Shown here one piece after another: positions 39,131-48,140 of a DNA stretch of 64,000 nucleotides. Source of the DNA: Betaproteobacteria bacterium (GTDB lineage: Bacteria; Bdellovibrionota_B; Oligoflexia; Silvanigrellales; Silvanigrellaceae); the NCBI GenBank assembly GCA_016868315.1, contig VGHE01000004.1:124001-188000 (forward strand). The letters are read 5' to 3'. The stretch's first letter is position 1; each line of letters opens with the position of its first letter. A program made the position numbers and the translations under genes. The notes beneath the pieces were generated by a model that worked only from the letters and a program-made list of their open reading frames with translations, ran no database searches and had not been told where the DNA came from.

Positions 39131-41350
39131 TTGGGATGGCTCTTCATGCAATATCGAAACAATCGTGGTTCAAGCTATCGTCCCAAGCCACCGCGTGGGC
39201 CGGTAAAATTATCTTTTGGCTTGTTGCCCTCTGCTCAGCCAGCCGAGGCACCACCACCGATTCCTGTGCGCAAGCCCGAGGAGCCTGTGTTTACGCGCCA
39301 GGAGATTGTTGGAACACTCGATTTGAAACGTATTCCCTATCACCAGAGCAAGCCACTCTCGCCAGAATATCTCGAGAGGATTCGAAAGAATCTCAAGAAA
39401 ATATATTTGGCAGGAATCACCAGTTCTGGCCGTTCGGTGATCGACTACGTCGATGGTGAATTGCACGTCATGTTTCCCTACGAGCAAAACTCGGTCGAGC
39501 GCATGAAGGGTCTCGACCGCAACGAACGAGCTTGGGATCCCGATCAAAAATTGTGGCGCGTTTTTATCGGTTCATTTGACTCAGTTTTCGAAACAATGGG
39601 TCGTGGCTTCAAGCTGACGGATTCGGCCTATAAGGCCATAAATGAATTCGTTGCATCGAATTATTACGCACACTTTGAAATGGGCTTTCTTGGAAAGTTG
39701 ACCCTGCGAGAGAAGTGGTTCGAAGAGCTAGAGAATCTCTCGACGCAGCGCGTGAAGTTCGGCAGTTCATTCGCGCAGCTCCAGAAAATGCAAGCAGACC
39801 ACTTCGATAACGAGGTTCAGCGCGCGGTTGTGCGTTGGCGGGCCGCGTTGGAAAAATATTCCTTTGGTCGCAAGCCTTATCATCACCAGCGCACGGGTAT
39901 TGAATTTCTTTTGGCCAATCCGGCCGCCGCACTTTTGGATGAAATGGGTTGCGGTAAGACCTTCCAGATTGCATCTGCCTTGGGAGTTCTTTTTCAGGAA
40001 ACCGATATTGACCGCGCTCTTATTGTGGTGCCGATGTCTTTGCTCAAGACCTGGCAAGAAGAGCTCAAGCTCTCCATTAGCATACCCTTTCAGGTTATCG
40101 GCGGAACACCGGCACAGCGTGCTAAGGGTCTCAATAGTTCAGCTCCTATCTTTCTCGTGCACTACGAAGGATTGCGCCTTGAGGAAGAAAAACTCCGTGA
40201 GTGGATGGAGAATGGTCGCTGCGCGATGGTCTTCGATGAAAGCCAGCGTATCAAGAATCTTCAGGCACAAACCACACAAGCTGCGTTACGTCTGCGTCCG
40301 GTTGCACAGCGTTGTATTATCGCAACGGGTACTCCGATTGCTAACCGCCCACTCGACCTCTTTTCGCAGTATCAGGTCATGGACAAGGGCGAGACGTTCG
40401 GCAAGAGCTTTCCTGCATTCAAGAACACTTTCTGTGAGATGGAAGTTCAGAAAATCAATGTTGGTCGCAAGACCATTCGTGTTGAGAAGTTTATCGGAAC
40501 TCGCAATCCGGATGAGTTGCAGGCGAGTATCTTGCGCACAAGTTTGCGTCGCCTAAAGAACGAAGTGCTCGACCTTCCGCCTGTTGTTTTCAAAGACTTT
40601 ATTGTTGAGTTGAAGGCCGAGCAGAAGCACGTGTATGCCCAAATGCGCGATCACCTGAAGGTCGAGATTGGCAACATGTCTGAAAAAGAGATTACTGCGA
40701 ATGCTTCAAATCTGGTTGTGAAGCTGTTGCGCTTGTCTCAGATTTCGTCCAACCCCTTGTTGTTGAGTCCTGAATACAAAGGCTCTAACGCAAAGCTCTC
40801 CGAACTTGAAGATCTGCTTGAGGACACCTTTTCAGACGATACGAAGAAGGTCATTCTGTGGTCGCATTACGTCGACAACGTCCGCCATCTGCAGACGCTC
40901 TATGCCGAGAAATATGGAGCCGTTGCGCATACGGGTGAGATGACCGTTGAAGAGCGGCAGGCAAGCGTTAAAAACTTCCAGGACAATCCTGCGTGTCGCT
41001 TGTTTATTGCCACACCCCAGTCTGCCAAAGAAGGCCTCACGCTTCTGCCTCGCGATGGAAAAATGGTCGCTGATACCATGGTCTATCTTGATTTGAGCTT
41101 CGACAGCGCATCATATGTACAGTCGCAGGCGCGGTTCCACCGTATCGGCCAGCAAGCAGTGCGCTGTTTGGTGATTCATCTGATTGCCGAGAGCACGGTG
41201 GATGAATACATCCGGAATACTGTTCTTGAAAAACTCAAAACTGCAACCCAGGTTTTGGATGCGGGCTTGGGCGAAGGAACGCTGGCAGAGAACGTTATTG
41301 AAAGCAAAGTTCAGCTCAACAAAAAAGAATTGCTCGAGGCACTGCTCTGA
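39131..41350 (+). CDS. SNF2-family DNA-dependent ATPase/helicase
   Basis: YHHQRTGIEFLLANPAAALLDEMGCGKTFQ, VFDESQRIKN (motif II), ATGTPIANRPLDLFSQ, LFIATPQSAKEGLTL, SQARFHRIGQQ; likely start at the in-frame ATG at 39146. Confidence 0.92.
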   Translation: MGWLFMQYRNNRGSSYRPKPPRGPVKLSFGLLPSAQPAEAPPPIPVRKPEEPVFTRQEIVGTLDLKRIPYHQSKPLSPEYLERIRKNLKKIYLAGITSSGRSVIDYVDGELHVMFPYEQNSVERMKGLDRNERAWDPDQKLWRVFIGSFDSVFETMGRGFKLTDSAYKAINEFVASNYYAHFEMGFLGKLTLREKWFEELENLSTQRVKFGSSFAQLQKMQADHFDNEVQRAVVRWRAALEKYSFGRKPYHHQRTGIEFLLANPAAALLDEMGCGKTFQIASALGVLFQETDIDRALIVVPMSLLKTWQEELKLSISIPFQVIGGTPAQRAKGLNSSAPIFLVHYEGLRLEEEKLREWMENGRCAMVFDESQRIKNLQAQTTQAALRLRPVAQRCIIATGTPIANRPLDLFSQYQVMDKGETFGKSFPAFKNTFCEMEVQKINVGRKTIRVEKFIGTRNPDELQASILRTSLRRLKNEVLDLPPVVFKDFIVELKAEQKHVYAQMRDHLKVEIGNMSEKEITANASNLVVKLLRLSQISSNPLLLSPEYKGSNAKLSELEDLLEDTFSDDTKKVILWSHYVDNVRHLQTLYAEKYGAVAHTGEMTVEERQASVKNFQDNPACRLFIATPQSAKEGLTLLPRDGKMVADTMVYLDLSFDSASYVQSQARFHRIGQQAVRCLVIHLIAESTVDEYIRNTVLEKLKTATQVLDAGLGEGTLAENVIESKVQLNKKELLEALL

Positions 41351-41358
41351 AAGCTTAC

Positions 41359-42300
41359 TCAGAGGCACGAGCCCGAAGGACAGTTGAGAAACAATTCGCA
41401 GCCCGCAATTATCCCATCGCCGGCAACGGCTGTTGCCCCACCTGTTGCCGCAATCGTGTCGTTGAGGCACGACGGAAGTGTGTAGGTTCCAATTTTTTGG
41501 TTGGCCGGAATTGTGCAGCCCTTGTCAGCGTTCGTGCGGAGTTTGCTGACCTGCTGACTCACTGTGTTGAGTGAATCTTTGCCCTCAGAGCTTGGAAAGC
41601 ACTCCGATACGGTTGTCATTGCAGAGCTAAAGTCGCTTGAAATAGTGCCTAGGTTGTTGATGCTTGCCGAGACTTCTTCGGCGGTGGTGTTGATGGTCGA
41701 TGTGGAAGCGCTGCAGGTAGTTCCGGCACCGCTGCCGAGTTTACTTGGAAGGCCGTTCAGTGTTGTTTGAACCGTGGTGATGCTCTGTTGCAGATTCTTG
41801 AGAGTCGGTACGGTGTATATGCCCGCGGTCAGGCACCGTTGGAAGATGATGCCCGAAGCGCGTTTGTCTGGCGCCTTATCGAGTATTTCAATCGATTTTT
41901 TGATGCGTGAGAGTTGTGCGGCGGTGAAATTAGGCAGTGCATTTGAAAGCGAATTGAAAACGCTGTTTCCTGCAGAGTTTGCCTGTGTGCCGGTTGAGGT
42001 GGTCGTTGATGCTGACTTAATCGAGTTGACCGTGAGGTCGAAGAGTCCAATGCCTGCGGTGCTCGCAAGGGCAATGGCGTAGAGGCTAGCGCTCTCATTG
42101 CTTGCTTCTTTGCCCCATAATTTTTCTGCCGATAAGACTGCGTCTTCATAATCGCCACCGTTCAGCAGCATGATTGTCTGCTCTTTGAGCGCGGCTGCCG
42201 TTTCTTTGCTTGATATCGGACGGTAGAGACTCGTTCCGCATGAGTTCAATACGCTTGTTGCTGCGCACATCATTACAACAGTGAGGCTGTTGAATGTCAT
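41359..42300 (-). CDS. predicted lipoprotein, Ser/Thr/Asn-rich, unknown function
   Basis: Signal peptide with lipobox-like LNSC (TSVLNSCGTSLYRP); overlaps the upstream gene by 4 nt. Confidence 0.7.
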   Translation of the reverse strand: MTFNSLTVVMMCAATSVLNSCGTSLYRPISSKETAAALKEQTIMLLNGGDYEDAVLSAEKLWGKEASNESASLYAIALASTAGIGLFDLTVNSIKSASTTTSTGTQANSAGNSVFNSLSNALPNFTAAQLSRIKKSIEILDKAPDKRASGIIFQRCLTAGIYTVPTLKNLQQSITTVQTTLNGLPSKLGSGAGTTCSASTSTINTTAEEVSASINNLGTISSDFSSAMTTVSECFPSSEGKDSLNTVSQQVSKLRTNADKGCTIPANQKIGTYTLPSCLNDTIAATGGATAVAGDGIIAGCELFLNCPSGSCL

Positions 42301-43247
42301 GATGAGCTCACTTTCTTGGGTGGTGTGGCTCCAGTGAATAGGTTGTAGTTGCGCGTTGCATTCGGATGCAGCTTGATGAAGTTGGGAATGTTATGTTGGA
42401 GTCCCATGAAGTACATCATCCGTGCAAGTGCTTCGGCAGCAATATCTTTGTGGGTCGCATCGTGTTGCATACTGTCGAGAAGTCTTGCGGCTTCATCGAG
42501 TTGTTCGAGCTCGATATGCAGTGTGACCTGATCCCAGATTTTAAAGGAAAGCTCTGGATGCAGGCTCTGAATTCGTTGGTAGCACTTGAGCGTGTTGAAG
42601 TAGAGCGCGTTTTTCTTGAGAAACTCTGCATATTCAGAAAGTACACGGAGATCGCGCGGACGGTCTCGGAGTAGGTGTCGAAAGCGTTCGTTTGCTTTCG
42701 ACATTAGACCCTGCGCCATCTCTACTCGCAGCAATGCGATTTCGGCATGGCGTTTGTATTGTGGAATGTCGCGCAGGCGATTCAGTTGCGCTTCAATCGT
42801 TCCAAAGTGTCCTTGCAGCATGGCCTTTGAAACCTGATGTGCCAGCTTCACCGCAGGGTCGTTGGGTTGCGGTATGACTGCACGCACAATTTTTTCGGCG
42901 TTCGATGACTGAATTGGTTTCTTGATGAGTCCGACCGCTCCGATACTTTGATAGAAGGAGTCGAAGAGTTGATTATCCGAGGGCGCTGTGAAGACGAAGG
43001 GTAACAACTGATGCCCCAGGATTTTGTAGATCCCCTCAAACAGCTGCATTCCATCGTTTGCACCGTCGGAGTGGTCGATGAACACAATCGGCCAGTGGCT
43101 GGTATGAATAAGATTCGAAACTTCGAGAGGATTTGTGGTGACAATGGTTTGTCTGAATCCCATCTTGAAGAGAAATTCTCTTAGGATCTGGACAAATCCA
43201 GAGGCGCGGTCGTCGGCAAATATGATGGCGCGCGGTTGCAGTGACAC
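42297..43247 (-). CDS. response-regulator receiver domain + TPR-like helical repeats
   Basis: RAIIFADDRASGFVQILREFLFKMGF..., WPIVFIDHSDGANDGMQLFEGI (phospho-Asp region), VFTAPSDN, GAVGLIKKPIQ; C-terminal helical repeats. Confidence 0.82.
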   Translation of the reverse strand: MSLQPRAIIFADDRASGFVQILREFLFKMGFRQTIVTTNPLEVSNLIHTSHWPIVFIDHSDGANDGMQLFEGIYKILGHQLLPFVFTAPSDNQLFDSFYQSIGAVGLIKKPIQSSNAEKIVRAVIPQPNDPAVKLAHQVSKAMLQGHFGTIEAQLNRLRDIPQYKRHAEIALLRVEMAQGLMSKANERFRHLLRDRPRDLRVLSEYAEFLKKNALYFNTLKCYQRIQSLHPELSFKIWDQVTLHIELEQLDEAARLLDSMQHDATHKDIAAEALARMMYFMGLQHNIPNFIKLHPNATRNYNLFTGATPPKKVSSS

Positions 43248-43332
43248 CTGCTTTTCATCTCCTTGTGCACGATCCCATGACCGTTCAAATTCCAGTGTAT
43301 TTTAGGCCAGTTTTGTTGGGCAGGAAAAAATT

Positions 43333-44673
43333 TTGCATTTGGCTAGAGTTCTGGCGATCGGCTGGTCTGCATTTCTTGCGTTCTGCGGCCGATATCAGCT
43401 GTATGGGGGAGCAATTGTGAAGTGCGTTTGGTTCAGATGTCTTGTTTGGAGCAGCGGATGTCTTGCCGGATTGAACTTCGGCGGGGCTGCTTTGGCTGCG
43501 GAGCTCTTGCCACCCGAACGCCAGGTGCGTGGCATGCGGTCTCTTGGACTAGGAGTCTCACCCGTGGCTCTTTCGGGGGGCACATCCCAAGGTGAGGCGA
43601 TGTACAACAACCCGGCCTGGGTCGGCGTTGATAGCAAGGAATCTCAGAAGAATATTTTGCGTGGTCTTTATTTCCCGGGGCTGACGGTAGGCGCCAATGG
43701 AACGACCCGGGCTTTGGCGCGGGCGTATTTCAATGGAAATGGTTCCACCCAACGGTCAATCGAGAATTTTCTTAAGGCAGCACAAAACGAGCAGACTCCA
43801 TACGGTTACTTTGAGATGGCTCCAAGCCTGACCCTTCTGCGCTTGCAGTGGGGGTTGTTCGCCCGCGCCCAGGTTGAGGGATATGTGCTGCTTCCCACAG
43901 AGACGACCACTGCGAGTTCCGATGCGCCGGGAGCAGGACGGATATCCACCGATGTTTTTGCCCTGACCAGCTCAGCTCCGCAGATGAACGTCAGCGCTCT
44001 CCTGGAGCGCGGAACGGCTCTTTCGTTTTCTGTTCCCTACAAGAACACGGGCGTGAATTTAGGTGTGACTGTGCGCCCGACGTGGCGTACCGAGTATTCA
44101 GGTCAGGTCAGTCTCTCGGAGCCCTTGGCCGAGGCAACTGCAAAGGATCTGCGCGCGAAATTTAATGAAACGCGCGGCGTGCCAGTCGATTTTGGGGTGA
44201 GTGTGCGATTGCCCCGCTTTAGGATGCGCCCAACCTTTGGTTTGAAGGTCGAGGATGTTGGTGACACCTATTATCGGGCAGTCAGCGCGGCACACCGTGA
44301 TGTGTTTCAAAAAAGCAACCTGAGTGTGGGCTTTGCAGGTTGGATTTTTCAGGAAAAAAACCTGGCTTCGCAGTGCTCTTTGGCGGGGCATCATTTGAAC
44401 GACGGACGCTTTGCGCTAAAGTCAGTCTTGGGTTTGGGATGTGAGATTCACGTTAAAGGCCAGGTTGAGGGCGATATGGTCGTGGGTGCGCCGCTCGTGG
44501 CTCGTGTGGGGTACAACTCGCTTGGTTTGGCCTACGGCTTGAGTTGGGAGACTCCGATTGCTGCGGTGGAGATTGCGAGTCAGGGAGCCCTTATTCAGGC
44601 TCCTGAGGGTGCTCAGGACCGCACCGACAGAAGATACTTCTTGCGCCTGAGCGTTGATGCTAGCCGCGAGTGA
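43333..44673 (+). CDS. predicted outer-membrane/secreted protein with signal peptide
   Basis: Signal peptide ending AALAAE; alternating beta-strand pattern; N-terminal MRSLGLGVSPVALSGGTSQGEAMYNNPA; true start possibly GTG at about 43417. Confidence 0.7.
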   Translation: MHLARVLAIGWSAFLAFCGRYQLYGGAIVKCVWFRCLVWSSGCLAGLNFGGAALAAELLPPERQVRGMRSLGLGVSPVALSGGTSQGEAMYNNPAWVGVDSKESQKNILRGLYFPGLTVGANGTTRALARAYFNGNGSTQRSIENFLKAAQNEQTPYGYFEMAPSLTLLRLQWGLFARAQVEGYVLLPTETTTASSDAPGAGRISTDVFALTSSAPQMNVSALLERGTALSFSVPYKNTGVNLGVTVRPTWRTEYSGQVSLSEPLAEATAKDLRAKFNETRGVPVDFGVSVRLPRFRMRPTFGLKVEDVGDTYYRAVSAAHRDVFQKSNLSVGFAGWIFQEKNLASQCSLAGHHLNDGRFALKSVLGLGCEIHVKGQVEGDMVVGAPLVARVGYNSLGLAYGLSWETPIAAVEIASQGALIQAPEGAQDRTDRRYFLRLSVDASRE

Positions 44674-44735
44674 TTTGCACGCTGCCTAGGCTTCGTCTAT
44701 AGAGTGAGGCTCGGGTTTGAATGAAACCCAGTTTT

Positions 44736-44820
44736 GCGGACGTGGCGAAATTGGTAGACGCACTGGTCTTAGAAGCCAGCGCCGAGAGGCATGTGAGTTC
44801 GAGTCTCACCGTCCGCACCA
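44736..44820 (+). tRNA. tRNA-Leu(TAG)
   Basis: GCGGACG...CGTCCGC acceptor; anticodon loop CTTAGAA; long variable arm; GAGTTCGAGTCTC; encoded CCA. Confidence 0.96.
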
Positions 44821-44833
44821 ACCTTTTTTTGAA

Positions 44834-45634
44834 TCAGCGCGCGCGTTGTTGCGATGAGAGCAAGTTTTTTCTGAATGAGTTGAGCAGATTTAAAACTGCC
44901 GGCTGTTGTGCATCCTGGCAGGCCTGGAGATACCCCATCAGAACACAGGCAGCTTTGCGCATAATATCTTCATTTGCAGTTGTGTCCTGTGATGCTGCCC
45001 CCGAGGAATTGTTTTTTGCTTCAGAGGAAACAAAAGTGAGCAGCTTTCCAGACCGGAGCTCTGCAGTTCGATATGAATCTTTTTCTCTGTAGGTAATAAC
45101 AGCTTCATCGACCGTGTTAGGTGTAGATTTGCTCATGTGCATGACCACGTCAGTCGGGCCATCACCACGGAAGCACATCCATTCAGGTGAATCATAAGGT
45201 GGCTTGAGGACACTGCGGTCGAGCGGATTAAGGTGTTCTCCCATGCGCATGAATTCGATGAATCGACGCAGGAAAATCAGAACACTCGCAGTGTCATGGC
45301 AGAACGCATAGCCGAGGCGTTGTTTGCTTTCAAAAACGCGGACAGCACGACCAGAGGTGCTCACGCCTAGGATGACCACTTCAACATCGGTCGTTTTGGG
45401 AAGTGTGTCACACAGGGATTCATGTTCAGGCTTGTCGATGGCAACTGAAAATCCACCGTAGCTAATGTCCATGAGAGGTAACATGATGGATTTTTCAAAG
45501 ACCGCGTGTCCACTCGCCGTATCATGAGAGAGAGCGTACCGCTGTGAGACTCGGCGTTCAGATAATTTTGGTGCAGCCATGCGAAACATCTCCCAAAGGG
45601 GCTTCGATTCGGATTGAACCGTCTTGAACGGCAC
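44834..45634 (-). CDS. PilZ-domain protein (c-di-GMP-binding candidate)
   Basis: RRVSQRYAL (RxxxR) ... LPLMDISYGGFSVAI (DxSxxG) ... VRVFESKQRLGYAF; start probably at MFRMAAPK. Confidence 0.75.
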   Translation of the reverse strand: MPFKTVQSESKPLWEMFRMAAPKLSERRVSQRYALSHDTASGHAVFEKSIMLPLMDISYGGFSVAIDKPEHESLCDTLPKTTDVEVVILGVSTSGRAVRVFESKQRLGYAFCHDTASVLIFLRRFIEFMRMGEHLNPLDRSVLKPPYDSPEWMCFRGDGPTDVVMHMSKSTPNTVDEAVITYREKDSYRTAELRSGKLLTFVSSEAKNNSSGAASQDTTANEDIMRKAACVLMGYLQACQDAQQPAVLNLLNSFRKNLLSSQQRAR

Positions 45635-45758
45635 ACCGAACCAACGCTCCCATTAGGTTAGCACCCTGCGCTTCTCGACACACAGACGGGGGGTGTCAAA
45701 GTCTCCCCCCGCAATTATAAATCAAATTAATTTGGAGTGTTTGAGGGTTTCACAGTCC

Positions 45759-46346
45759 TCAAATTTCACCGATCTCAATGACTTCGTAGTCGGCCGAGAT
45801 GATTTCAATGTTTTGCCATGCAGCAAAGCAGCTGCCATCGATCAGTGTTCCGATGAACGTCCCGTCCGCATCCACGATGCGACAGAGAGATTTGATTTCG
45901 GTCTGTTGTGCCGTGATTTGTCGCTGACCCCCAAAAAGCACGTTGTCGCCTTCGGGTTGCGACAGCACAAAAGGGTATCTCGTATTTCCAGAAACCCAGC
46001 GCGGTTGGAGATCGCCACCGAGAAGGTCGAAACCTATCCCGATGCTGTGTCCGCGTCCGAGAGCGCGTGAGTAGTAGTGGCAGGTTCCCAGGTGAAATCC
46101 ACCATAGTTCCAACCGCCGAGATTGTCGGACAACCGGCAGATGCGAATGTCCGAGCGGCCGTAGTCGGTTGAGTTCCACCAACCTCCGATGATGATACTT
46201 GGAGGGGGATTGATGAAGCCGGGGCGTGGCATCCGAGGCGACCAGGGTTGCCAATAGAGGGGCTGTGCCCAAGCCGAGGCCAGAGGTGCTGCCAGAGTCG
46301 CAAGAAGCAAAGATGAGGCAAGGAATTTCCGCAGATTGAATTTCAT
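45759..46346 (-). CDS. secreted protein with two DM9/DUF3421-like repeats
   Basis: Signal peptide MKFNLRKFLASSLLLATLAAPLASAWAQ; RICRLSDNLGGWNYGGFHLGTCHYY... and SLCRIVDADGTFIGTLIDGSCFAAWQNIEIISADYEVIE. Confidence 0.6.
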   Translation of the reverse strand: MKFNLRKFLASSLLLATLAAPLASAWAQPLYWQPWSPRMPRPGFINPPPSIIIGGWWNSTDYGRSDIRICRLSDNLGGWNYGGFHLGTCHYYSRALGRGHSIGIGFDLLGGDLQPRWVSGNTRYPFVLSQPEGDNVLFGGQRQITAQQTEIKSLCRIVDADGTFIGTLIDGSCFAAWQNIEIISADYEVIEIGEI

Positions 46347-46458
46347 TTCTGGCTCCTTTGCTGTGTTTTTCACGTTGAGTTGCACGCGGCAACTTGAGCT
46401 CACCATGGCGTGAGAATCGCATGGCGGCCAGTGTGGAGCCTTCGGATTGAGGAATGGT

Positions 46459-46941
46459 TCAGTGTGTCGTTTGAGATCCGCAGAGGCCAGACAAACAGCG
46501 ACCGAGCGCGAGTTGGCATTGGAGCAGATCGTCCTGCATGCAACCTGTGCTTTGGAATTTACGCAGCGGGGTGAAGTTCTTGATGGTCAAGCCCTGTTGG
46601 GTGAAGCACCGTGCGAGAAAAGCACGAGCAGTGCGCCGATTGCCATCCATGAAGGGGCGAATGGTCATGAGACGCAGCCAGAGGCGCGCGCTCGCCTGGA
46701 TCAAAGTGGGTGCGGTGGGATCTTTGTCGAGCACCCGATAAAAATCACGCAGGCACCTCTTGAGTTCTTCACACACCCGATCGCCCGCCGGACTTCTGTA
46801 AGACCACCCCCGACAATCAGCGGTTGTAACAACCCGCGTCCGAACCGAGGGGACACCTTTCAGACCCCGGATTCGACCATTGAGAAGCCGCAGGTCGTAT
46901 ATCCATGCGTCTTCGCGTTGAGCATGATTGAGATGAGCCAC
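46459..46941 (-). CDS. Fic/DOC-like protein with degenerate active-site motif
   Basis: ASARLWLRLMTIRPFMDGNRRTARAFLARCF aligns with the Fic motif HPFxxGNGRxxR but has R for H and R for G; GTG start with upstream GGGAG. Confidence 0.75.
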   Translation of the reverse strand: MAHLNHAQREDAWIYDLRLLNGRIRGLKGVPSVRTRVVTTADCRGWSYRSPAGDRVCEELKRCLRDFYRVLDKDPTAPTLIQASARLWLRLMTIRPFMDGNRRTARAFLARCFTQQGLTIKNFTPLRKFQSTGCMQDDLLQCQLALGRCLSGLCGSQTTH

Positions 46942-47028
46942 GAATTACACTCCCTGGAAACTCGCTTGCTGTGAAACGTCAGTGGGCGGCAGGGATGCAC
47001 TAATTCGTCCGACCAATCAAGTGGAAAC

Positions 47029-47718
47029 TCAGCTTCTCGGGCTTTTAAATATATCCAGCAAGTCTAATGGCTTATGTGCAACATATTGTGGTGCTGGGGC
47101 ATTTGGCGCCTGGCTCAGGTAGCCCCATGCACACCAAACTGTCGCAACGCCACAAGCTGCGCCTGCCACGGCATCACCCTGGCTGTCGCCGACCATGAAA
47201 ACCTCATCCGACTCGACCGAGCCACCGAGAGCATTTAGAGCGTGGCGCAAGGGGACGGGGCTGGGTTTGGCCTCTGAGCAGGTGTCACCGCCCACGACGA
47301 GGTGAACGCAGTCGGCCACACCCAGCGCCTCGAGAAGCTGTTTTGAGAGAGCCTCTGGCTTGTTTGTGATGACTGCAACACGCCCCGTTTGGCAAGTTTT
47401 CTGCAGAACCTCTTTGATGCCAGCGTATAGGGCTGTGTGAACAGCAATATTTTTGCTGTAGTTTTCCACGTAGAGTGATTCAACCTGAGCTAATTTCTCG
47501 GCTGAGAGATGTCCGCCTGGCAAAAGCACGTGGTCGTCGAAACAATTGATGTAGAGTTCCTGCATGCCGCGATTTACATGCGGCACAAGTGTTTCATAAT
47601 CGCGTTGAGAAAGATTTAATTGTTTGCGAACAGCCTGCGCGGCAACCACCATGTCTTTGCGGCTGTCTTCGAGTGTGCCGTCGAGGTCAAAAAAGAAAAA
47701 TTTCATCGGAAAGCTCAT
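47029..47718 (-). CDS. HAD-superfamily phosphatase, phosphoglycolate phosphatase-like
   Basis: KFFFFDLDGTLEDSRKDMV, VAVITNKPEALSKQLLEALGV, EAKPSPVPLRHAL, VFMVGDSQGDAVAGAACGVATVW. Confidence 0.9.
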   Translation of the reverse strand: MSFPMKFFFFDLDGTLEDSRKDMVVAAQAVRKQLNLSQRDYETLVPHVNRGMQELYINCFDDHVLLPGGHLSAEKLAQVESLYVENYSKNIAVHTALYAGIKEVLQKTCQTGRVAVITNKPEALSKQLLEALGVADCVHLVVGGDTCSEAKPSPVPLRHALNALGGSVESDEVFMVGDSQGDAVAGAACGVATVWCAWGYLSQAPNAPAPQYVAHKPLDLLDIFKSPRS

Positions 47719-48107
47719 TTCTGTTGTTGCAGATTCTCAAGACTACCCTTGCCATCGCCCAGTTCCGTGACCGAACGCACACCCGAAGTTGAGCCTTTGT
47801 AGGCCGTAAATGGCTTGTCGTTGTGGGTTTGTACGGCGTGAGGAATTCCGCCTGGGATGAGAAGAATATCGCCCGCTTCAATGGTCACAGGACCCGCATC
47901 GAAATGGAAGGTCGTGACTCCTGCAACTGCACCCCGGATTTCATCATAGTCGTGTGCGTGGCGAGAGCGTTCAAACCAAGGTGGAATGGTTTGTAGATCG
48001 TAGACTTTGTAGCCAAGACGTTCCATTTCGCGCGCAACGCTCTCTTCGGTGGGCGCTTCTTTGTGTGGCCACTTGAAGATTTTTACAGTTTCGAAAAGAT
48101 TATTCAT
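47715..48107 (-). CDS. cupin-domain protein
   Basis: RSRHAHDYDEIRGAVAGVTTF...VTIEAGDILLIPGGIPHAV cupin motifs. Confidence 0.85.
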   Translation of the reverse strand: MNNLFETVKIFKWPHKEAPTEESVAREMERLGYKVYDLQTIPPWFERSRHAHDYDEIRGAVAGVTTFHFDAGPVTIEAGDILLIPGGIPHAVQTHNDKPFTAYKGSTSGVRSVTELGDGKGSLENLQQQK

Positions 48108-48140
48108 TTCCGTAAATTCCTTGATCCGCGCGGTTCAGTT

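Noticed and set aside
39828-40556. 242-aa plus-strand ORF
   Set aside because: Out-of-frame overlap within the SNF2 helicase coding sequence, Ser/Arg-rich junk composition.
45805-46422. 205-aa minus-strand ORF
   Set aside because: Alternative frame over the DM9-like secreted gene; the other frame has a signal peptide and internal repeats.
46447-46974. 175-aa plus-strand ORF
   Set aside because: Antisense to the Fic-like gene, which retains a recognisable Fic motif on the minus strand.
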